DNA from: CAWAPS01 sp963783945 | GTDB taxonomy: Bacteria > Actinomycetota > Acidimicrobiia > Acidimicrobiales > Palsa-688 | Reading direction: 5' to 3' | DNA length: 11,947 bases | Assembly (NCBI GenBank): GCA_963783945.1 | Contig: CAWAPS010000008.1 | Span: forward strand, 1 to 11,947 | In this document: positions 7,292 to 11,947 of the stretch, one piece after another | Position numbering within the stretch: position 1 is the first letter of the stretch | Layout: each line of letters starts with the position of its first letter | The notes under the pieces: model-generated | Database searches by the model: none | What the model saw: only the letters and a program-made list of their open reading frames with translations | What the model was told of the DNA's origin: nothing | Translations under genes and position numbers: made by a program

Positions 7292-7891
7292 GTGATCGCC
7301 TATCGCAGCGCCCAGTACTTCACCCCACTGTGGGCAGACGCTAACGATCTACCCGGTCGGTTCAACCGGGCTGGTCAGGACCCAACCCAGTATCTGTGCC
7401 TGCACCCGCTGGGTCCGGCCGCCGAGGCCCTGCGCAATGGGATAGGCCCCGTGGCAGACGACGTTAGTGATGTTCGACTGAACTTGTGGGCTGTCCGGGT
7501 GCCCGATGGGGAGATCCTCGACGTCTCCTTCGACACCTGCACCGAGCACGGCATCACAGCCTCTGAACTGGTCGGCGACGACTATTCCGCCACCCAGGAT
7601 CTGGCCGACCGGTTGCGGGAGGGCGGCGTCGAGGCCATCAAGGTGCCCTCGGCCGCTCTCCCCGGTACCGACAATCTGGTTCTGTTCGGGCCCCGGGTGG
7701 CCGACGACTACCTCGGGGAGCCAGTAGAGTCCGAGGAACTTCCGACCGGGCACCTCACCGACTACGCCCACCCACCGCAAGAACTGTGGCCCTACGTCCG
7801 TTGGATCGGGACGCCGCACTCGGCCTTGGTCGCATGGCAGTCCACCGGCGTGTACGAGCACTTCCAGGACCCGATGCCGGGTCAGCCATAA
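7292..7891 (+). CDS. RES-domain toxin (NAD-degrading)
   Basis: RES toxins deplete cellular NAD+ and cause growth arrest unless bound by their Xre antitoxin. This one has 199 residues, is intact and starts at GTG 7292. Family residues visible are Tyr4-Arg5 (IAYRS), the GRFN motif at 22-25, YLCLHPLGPAAEALR with Glu46, and VPSAALPGTDNLVLF with Ser120. These match the conserved Arg, Glu and Ser positions around the NAD pocket. The C-terminal half (about 140-199), with WPYVRWIGTPHSALVAWQST, is longer than the minimal domain and not assigned. The gene sits directly after its antitoxin and is followed by two hairpins. NAD glycohydrolase or phosphorylase chemistry is inferred from the family. Confidence 0.85.
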   Translation: MIAYRSAQYFTPLWADANDLPGRFNRAGQDPTQYLCLHPLGPAAEALRNGIGPVADDVSDVRLNLWAVRVPDGEILDVSFDTCTEHGITASELVGDDYSATQDLADRLREGGVEAIKVPSAALPGTDNLVLFGPRVADDYLGEPVESEELPTGHLTDYAHPPQELWPYVRWIGTPHSALVAWQSTGVYEHFQDPMPGQP

Positions 7892-7913
7892 CTTCGGGAC
7901 ACCCCGGGGCGCT

Positions 7914-7950
7914 CCCGCCCTGAGCGGGGATGGTGGTGAGACGACCACCA
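7914..7950 (+). terminator. Two tandem hairpins after the RES toxin gene
   Basis: CCCGC-CCTGA-GCGGG (7914-7928) is followed by TGGTGGT-GAGACG-ACCACCA (7931-7950), a perfect 7-bp stem. There is no T-tract. They probably end the toxin-antitoxin transcript. Confidence 0.5.
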
Positions 7951-7974
7951 CGGGTGATGAACCGGAGTAATCAC

Positions 7975-8003
7975 TTGACCAGTGCAATCAGCAGGGCTAC
8001 CGT
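7975..8003 (+). promoter_or_regulatory. Promoter of the secreted-protein gene
   Basis: TTGACC (7975-7980) and TACCGT (7998-8003) are separated by exactly 17 bp, a good housekeeping-type actinobacterial promoter. The transcript would start near 8010. Its leader contains the hairpin CCGGGC-AACCG-GCCCGG (8013-8029) before the ribosome-binding site. Confidence 0.6.
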
Positions 8004-8054
8004 CTGCGTCAGCCGGGCAACCGGCCCGGGGCAAACCAGAAGGGGCAACAACTT

Positions 8055-8606
8055 ATGAACCTGGTCAAACGAGGGCTGATCGCCCTGTCCGTGGTGGCTG
8101 CCGTCGGTGGTACGACCGGAGGGCTGTTGGCCAGCGCAGCCAGTGCCAGTCCCACCCGTGGGCCTGAGATCCTCACAGGCTCTCAGTATGAAGTGGGCGA
8201 CGGCGTGGCCGTCGGTCCCTTCACCGAACACGGTGTGGTCCACAACCGCGGCAACGTGACCGACATTCCTTCCCTGCCTACTGATCCGGCCAACAGCAAT
8301 CGTCACACCCTGGTCGATCCGACCGGATCCTTTACCCTCCTGACCACCGGGGGAAGGAGTCCAGCAGCTGGTCCCAGTGTCAACCCGGTTACCTGTTTCG
8401 TCCACTTCACCATCCGTGACATCAACGCCAAGATCGTCTCAGGCACGGGTGCTTATGCCAAGGCCACCGGCAACTTCAAGGCCACGGCATCGATCAGCGG
8501 GTTCCTTATGCGTACGGCCACCGGGGCCTGTGACACGAACCAGAACGACCCGTCGGCGTTCTCCACTACGAACGTCGTAGCGAAGGGTTACATCAACCTG
8601 CACTGA
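8055..8606 (+). CDS. Secreted hypothetical protein with signal peptide
   Basis: Intact, 183 residues, starting at ATG 8055 with AAGGGG about 9 bases upstream. A Sec signal peptide is clear: basic MNLVKRG, hydrophobic LIALSVVAAVGG, and a likely AxA-type cleavage site near residue 32 (SAASAS then PT). The mature protein is small and polar, with no membrane segment and two cysteines (Cys114, Cys159) that could form a disulfide. The IVSGTGAYAKATGNFKATAS stretch, a Gly-Thr-Gly turn followed by alternating small residues, recalls beta-barrel dirigent or allene-oxide-cyclase-like folds. This is only a resemblance and no enzymatic role is claimed. It has its own promoter and terminator, so it is a single-gene unit. 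It was probably brought in alongside the toxin-antitoxin pair or is a native exported protein. Confidence 0.78.
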   Translation: MNLVKRGLIALSVVAAVGGTTGGLLASAASASPTRGPEILTGSQYEVGDGVAVGPFTEHGVVHNRGNVTDIPSLPTDPANSNRHTLVDPTGSFTLLTTGGRSPAAGPSVNPVTCFVHFTIRDINAKIVSGTGAYAKATGNFKATASISGFLMRTATGACDTNQNDPSAFSTTNVVAKGYINLH

Positions 8607-8624
8607 GACTCGTAGTCCTGGTTC

Positions 8625-8638
8625 ATCCCTTCGGGGAT
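8625..8638 (+). other. UUCG-tetraloop hairpin in the 3' region
   Basis: ATCCC-TTCG-GGGAT is a 5-bp stem closed by a C-G pair on a UUCG loop, a very stable RNA hairpin. It lies between the stop codon and the main terminator and may protect the mRNA end. Confidence 0.45.
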
Positions 8639-8662
8639 CCTCCAAGCCGGGATTTACGAAAC

Positions 8663-8692
8663 GAGAAGGCCTCCCAACCGGGGGGCCTTCTC
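8663..8692 (+). terminator. Strong intrinsic-type terminator
   Basis: A 13-bp stem (GAGAAGGCCTCCC with GGGGGGCCTTCTC, one G-T pair) with loop AACC. Only a weak T content follows, as is usual for actinobacterial terminators. It ends the secreted-protein transcript. Confidence 0.8.
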
Positions 8693-8720
8693 ACTGGCAA
8701 CACACATCTGGAGTCACTCG

Positions 8721-8804
8721 ATGGACAGTGCCGACGGATTCGCCCTCAAGGCAATACGCTACGGCACGGTGGCGGCGTCAGGGTCACGGTTTGCTCCTTC
8801 CTAG
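8721..8804 (+). pseudogene. Truncated N-terminus, possibly of an MBL-fold hydrolase
   Basis: ATG 8721 with GGAG about 9 bases upstream opens a 27-residue frame, MDSADGFALKAIRYGTVAAS then GSRFAPS, and stops at TAG 8802. The ALKAIRYGT phrase resembles the beginning of AHL-lactonase-like MBL-fold proteins, but no HxHxDH motif follows. It may be a relic or chance. Confidence 0.25.
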
Positions 8805-9070
8805 TGCCAGCAGCGGAAATACTGCCGAAGGGAGCCGGAGAACCCTTGTACCTGTGGTCCCCGGGTGACGGGGGGAAAATCGGTCAGCAGAAACTTGACC
8901 TTGCTGTCGCCCGCCACTTCGGCCAAGGCCTCCTGCGCCCGGGTGATCAGTTCCGGCAGGTGGTCAGCCGCCGCCGAGAACCCCGCCACGGCGTCACTCT
9001 CTCCCCACCACACGAAGGCACGAGGCTCGTCTTGGGTCTGCTCCAGGTGAATCGTCACCACGATGGACAT
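8801..9070 (-). CDS. HicB-like small protein (single-domain)
   Basis: Intact, 89 residues. ATG 9070 is set by an AAGGAG ribosome-binding site (complement of 9079-9084). The layout is beta-strand (MSIVVTIHLEQTQDEPRAFV), a WWGESDAVAGFSAAADHLPE turn, an amphipathic helix (LITRAQEALAEVAG) and a closing strand (KVKFLLTDF). The W-x-E-S-x-x-x-x-G-F-S-A-A-A-D-x-L-x-E-L pattern matches the partial RNase-H-like fold of HicB/DUF1902 antitoxins. No HicA-like mRNA interferase (small, with a GSH-type motif) is visible on either side and no DNA-binding tail is present, so it may be an orphan. Antitoxin function is inferred from fold only. Confidence 0.7.
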   Translation of the reverse strand: MSIVVTIHLEQTQDEPRAFVWWGESDAVAGFSAAADHLPELITRAQEALAEVAGDSKVKFLLTDFPPVTRGPQVQGFSGSLRQYFRCWH

Positions 9071-9175
9071 TGCCTTGTCTCCTTGGGGTGTTCACAGTAG
9101 ATGGAGTGCATTCTGTTTGATCTCGGTGGCATGGTTTGTGTGATGGTCGAGGAACGACCGGCCGGGCTGCGCAGG

Positions 9176-9193
9176 CCGCGGTGAACACCGCGG
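9176..9193. promoter_or_regulatory. Perfect 8-bp inverted repeat, possible operator
   Basis: CCGCGGTG-AA-CACCGCGG is perfectly symmetric, with a 2-base centre. It lies between the HicB-like gene (minus) and the unknown gene (plus). GTGAACACC inside it recurs inverted as GGTGTTCAC at 9087-9095. This suits a dimeric regulator binding the intergenic region. A short GTG-initiated frame from 9181 (31 residues) overlaps it and is not recognised. Confidence 0.4.
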
Positions 9194-9221
9194 ATTGGGA
9201 CGCGTTTGATCAGGCCGCCAG

Positions 9222-10173
9222 TTGGCGGATCTTTCGTTCGATCGGTCGGAAGTACTACGTCAAGTCAAGCTGCTAGGAGCTCGGCTCTTCCACCTGGGCG
9301 TCGGCCCACGCTCGTACTTCGGACGGCTTGTACTTCTCGACAATGCGGCGGGACCGAGGCTCCGGCCGTTCCCCATCCGGCCTCGCCGCTATCGCCCCCG
9401 AACGCCGCTCTATGCGACCACCACAGCCATCCACAAAGATGCATTCCTGAGGAGCTACATCCCCTACGCCGTCATCGCAGGCGACCTGTCTTCCTACACT
9501 CCAGAGGGCTGGAACACCAAGATGAGCTCCTTGGTTATGGCAACAGCTACTTCTACGATGTCATTCACGCCGACGCATATGGCTTCAGCGATGACAACAA
9601 CTACATCGAGGTCAGTTGGACCCCCACAGGAGACAGCTCGCAGGCTTTCGAGACAGTTACCCAACACGTCACTGAGAACAGCTGGCATCTGACGTCTCGG
9701 CGTACGTTGGAGTCGGTGGAGGCGGGGGAATTGATTTCTTCGGCATGGGCGAGGAAATGAATTGGGAGCTGCTCATCGGCGGGGAATACTCGCATACCTC
9801 CACGGCCACCACCGAGAGCGGAACCGGTTGGGGCATCGACGTCGCAGCCGGCTACGGCCCCCCGCAGTCCACCGACCCAAGCGCCGTCTCGGCGTATACC
9901 TTCCGTTTGTACTTCTTGCCCCCGCCTCAGCAGGTCATTGCAGTTGGACCACACCAGTGGGCCGCGAACGCATGGACCATCGAATTAATCGACTGCCTGA
10001 AACAGTCGACTCCGCCAGGCCAACGTCTGCCCTATCCGCCCGTCGACCCGCAGTGCATCGACCTCGGGGGGGCGGCTTGGAAGATCTGCTTCGTAGTCAC
10101 CGACTCCCAGTCAGTTGACAACCAGCACCACCACTACACGGGCCCTGGAGCAGCCCCAGCCGGACGCACCTGA
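9222..10173 (+). CDS. Unrecognised protein, repaired from three frames; Ser/Thr- and Gly-rich core
   Basis: No family is recognised. Three frames join into one protein. The first gives AFLRSYIPYAVIAGDLSSYT and PEGWNTK, the second DELLGYGNSYFYDVIHADAYG, FSDDNNYIEVSWTPTGDSSQ and AFETVTQHVTE, the third QLASDVSAYVGVGGGGIDFF, MGEEMNWELLIGGEYSHTST, ATTESGTGWGIDVAAGYGPP and SAYTFRLYFLPPPQQVI. The joins at 9521 and 9676 are each repaired by one G in a GG pair (AAGATG to AAGGATG; GAGAAC to GAGGAAC). The start is uncertain: TTG 9222 opens the first frame, but confident protein-like sequence begins near 9414, and no ribosome-binding site or signal peptide is evident. The alternating Ser/Thr and Gly stretch recalls membrane-inserting strands of beta-pore-forming proteins; this is speculation. 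A hairpin follows the stop. Confidence 0.5.
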
Positions 10174-10227
10174 GGCGCTATAGCCGCAATCCGCCAGCGT
10201 TTCGAGCGGAGCGCAGGAAGCAGCCCA

Positions 10228-10248
10228 CTCGTGACCCCCCGGCACGAG
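10228..10248 (+). terminator. Hairpin after the unknown gene
   Basis: CTCGTG and CACGAG form a perfect 6-bp stem with a 9-base C-rich loop, 55 bases past the stop at 10173. It is a plausible terminator without a T-tract. Confidence 0.4.
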
Positions 10249-10395
10249 CAGTCTGGCAAAGTGCACGCAGGGTCCCGTACCGTTCGTCCAAATACACAGT
10301 CTGCCTAGCCACTTATCGCCGGCTCGGCGGCGGGACGACTTGGATCCTTACCCGGGCCGCGATGAGTTGAAATTCTTCGTATCGTCTCGTCCTGT

Positions 10396-11117
10396 ATGCC
10401 GTACGCCGATGTCAACGGGATTCATCTCTATTTTCAGGAGCACGGACTGGGACCGCCGCTCGTTCTCCTCCACGGAGGCCTGCTCACGATCGAGCTCAGC
10501 TTCGGAGCGGTCATCCCCGCCCTGGCCGAGCATCACCGGATCATCGCCATCGAGCTTCAAGGCCACGGCCGTACCGCCGACATCGACCGGCCCATCACCT
10601 TTGAGTATCTCGCCGCCGACGTGGTGGGCCTGCTCGACCACCTCGGCGTCGAGCAGACAGACCTGTTCGAATTCAGCCTCGGAGGCCTGACCACCTACCA
10701 GCTGCTCGTCGACCACCAGCGTCGTATCCGCCGGGCGGTGGTCGCCTCGGCTGACCACCGGAACGACCGAGGCGGCGAGATTCACCCAGAGCGACTCCCG
10801 ACGGAGGCCGATTTCGCCGCCATGCGGGACGCCTACGCAGCGGTGACGCCCGACCCAGCCCATTTCGAGGCGTTCGCTGAGAAGACGGTGGCCCTGGTTC
10901 ACGGCTTCGCTGGATGGACGGACGACAAGCTCCGGGCCATCAAGGTGCCAGTGCTGGTATTGATCGGAGACACCGATTTCATCCTCGTGGCGAACGCGGC
11001 CCAGGCGGCCGAGTTGCTTCCGCACGGCAGCTGGCTGTCCTACCGGGGACGACCCACATCGAAGTCACTCGGAGCGAGTTGGTCCCCGCGGTCGTCGAGG
11101 CGTTCGTCCGGCCGTGA
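10396..11117 (+). CDS. Alpha/beta-hydrolase fold protein (one frameshift near the C-terminus)
   Basis: Probable cytoplasmic hydrolase of an ester- or epoxide-like substrate; the substrate is unknown. ATG 10396 opens MPYADVNGIHLYFQEHG, typical of the fold. The oxyanion motif HGG is at 26-28, followed by IELQGHGRT. The nucleophile Ser94 lies in FEFSLGG, where the usual first Gly of GxSxG is Glu92. The acid is Asp194 in VLIGDTD. The catalytic His lies in PGTTHIEV, which falls in another frame. Adding one base near 11029 (CACGGCAG) gives HGQLAVLPGTTHIEVTRSEL and a natural end at AFVRP, stop 11117, about 240 residues. Without the repair, the frame runs on to 11244 and loses the His. Confidence 0.85.
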
Positions 11118-11267
11118 GCCGATCGCTCGGCGGAACTGTCCCCGAAGATTCGGCACGTCGATCGGATCAGCGTGCGGCCTAACGCCGGGAGGCGGACGCC
11201 ATGAGTCCTCGATGAAGGCTCTTCTAGGGGCATTGCGCTGGTGAAGAGAGATCAGCCCGTTCCGGTC

Positions 11268-11719
11268 TTACCAGCCTTCAGTTCCTTCCCAGGTCCATGA
11301 GGGCAGGGGAAGGTCGCTCGGAACGTCGTCGGGCGAGGCCCACCGGTGATTGAGCATGGCTGTCGCCCAGGTGAACCAGGCGACGAGCTGAAACCGCAGA
11401 CGCGGTTCGGTCGAGATGCCGACGTCATCGAGCGAGGCCACGAACGCGGCGACTGCCCGACCGTCCATCTGTTCATGCGGTCCATTGCCGCTGTGAACAC
11501 GCACGACGTGGGAGTAGTCACCGAGCGAGGCTGTGTATGTCGCAGGTCCGCCAAGTTGTTCGGACCAGTAGGCGGCGAGCCTCTGGGTATGTTCCGGGTG
11601 GATGCCGCCCTCGAAGGGGTGAGCGAGGATTGGGTCGGCCAGGCAGCGTCGGTGCCACGCCTCAGCGAGCGCCAGGGAGTGTCGGCTCTACCCATAGCCT
11701 CGTAGATCGTCAGCTCCAC
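11268..11719 (-). CDS. Group II truncated haemoglobin-like protein (one frameshift)
   Basis: Small globin expected to bind haem and O2 or NO; such proteins are linked to NO or oxygen-stress tolerance. The start proposed is GTG 11719 (MELTIYEAMGRAD). A TACGAT -10-like box (complement of 11728-11733) ends about 8 bases before it, and there is no ribosome-binding site, so it may be leaderless. Adding one C near 11672 (ACTCCC to ACCTCCC) continues the frame into LALAEAWHRRCLADPILAHP, FEGGIHPEHTQRLAAYWSEQ, LGGPATYTASLGDYSHVVRV, HSGNGPHEQMDGRAVAAFVA and LDDVGISTEPRLRFQLVAWF, ending WTWEG. These blocks match truncated haemoglobins of the YjbI/GlbO type. The His in VRVHSGNG is a likely haem ligand, by position only. 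Repaired length is about 150 residues, slightly over the family norm. Confidence 0.75.
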
Positions 11720-11947
11720 AGGCGACGATCGTAGCTCACGAGTGGCCCGGCTTTCCGTTCCGGCGATGACGGCCGGGAGCAGGCAAGCGCTGCCAACGGC
11801 AGCACGAATCATGGCGCACCGTCAGCCCTAAAACGGGCTACTTAGCGACCGCGGTCGCCCGCGAAGCTGCCCCAATAACCCACGGCGACAGTCAGGCAAC
11901 CGTGCCAGCTACCGCCGGGTAGAGGGGGCACCCGAAGCCCGAGAACG
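11720..11947. other. Right-end intergenic sequence with small palindromes
   Basis: No gene is supported. It holds a perfect 14-bp palindrome GCGACCGCGGTCGC (11845-11858) and two small hairpins, AGCCC-TAAAAC-GGGCT (11824-11839) and CTACC-GCCG-GGTAG (11909-11922). They could belong to a promoter or terminator of a gene beyond the edge. Confidence 0.35.

Noticed and set aside
11118..11244. Extension of the hydrolase frame past 11117
   Set aside because: It arises after the frameshift; the repaired frame ends naturally at 11117 after the catalytic His.
1..11947. CRISPR arrays, tRNA, rRNA and defence gene clusters
   Set aside because: No regular direct-repeat array, cloverleaf or rRNA signature was seen, and the accessory part holds only a toxin-antitoxin pair and remnants.

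Overview
The window is GC-rich DNA that reads like an actinobacterial (Actinomycetota) chromosome. The signs are GTG/TTG starts, a TANNNT-type -10 box with a 17-bp spacer, likely leaderless genes, a lipobox-type HtrA, and genes typical of that phylum (a cNMP-binding/thioredoxin-reductase fusion, an Xre-RES pair, the C-terminal end of what looks like a MobF relaxase). Genus cannot be told from the sequence. Several genes are broken by single-base frameshifts. Most can be repaired by restoring one base, often in a short homopolymer, so much of the breakage may be sequencing or assembly error rather than decay.

Layout. 1-2733 (minus strand) is a redox/protein-stress cluster: thioredoxin 2 (TrxC), a small heat-shock protein (Hsp20), and a cyclic-nucleotide-binding/glutaredoxin-like/thioredoxin-reductase-like fusion that runs off the left edge. 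Diverging from it at 2912 is an HtrA-type lipoprotein serine protease with a PDZ domain. A 128-residue hypothetical protein follows, with a perfect AT-core palindrome upstream. 4546-6600 is a scrapyard of remnants: a possible sensor-kinase N-terminus, the first 30 or so residues of an IS481/IS3-like transposase, a P-loop-less ATPase/kinase remnant, and a relaxase C-terminus with an 18-bp near-identical repeat on each side.

6614-7891 is an intact type II toxin-antitoxin pair (Xre/DUF2384 antitoxin and RES toxin) with an operator-like palindrome at its promoter. 7914-8692 holds an intact secreted protein gene with its own promoter and a strong terminator. 8721-9070 has a truncated MBL-hydrolase-like start and a HicB-like small protein on the minus strand without a visible partner. 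9222-10173 is an unrecognised frameshifted gene whose repaired product has a Ser/Thr- and Gly-rich stretch. The right end carries an alpha/beta hydrolase (plus) and a group II truncated haemoglobin (minus).

How the genes work together: the outer parts suggest oxidative, hypoxic or protein-folding stress (TrxC, Hsp20, HtrA, the TrxR-like fusion, truncated haemoglobin). The middle is an accessory segment with mobile-element debris and a toxin-antitoxin module. No CRISPR array, tRNA or rRNA was seen, and I cannot point to a clearly new multi-gene system. The best candidates for novelty are the 9222-10173 protein and the fusion reductase that lacks both expected redox cysteine pairs.
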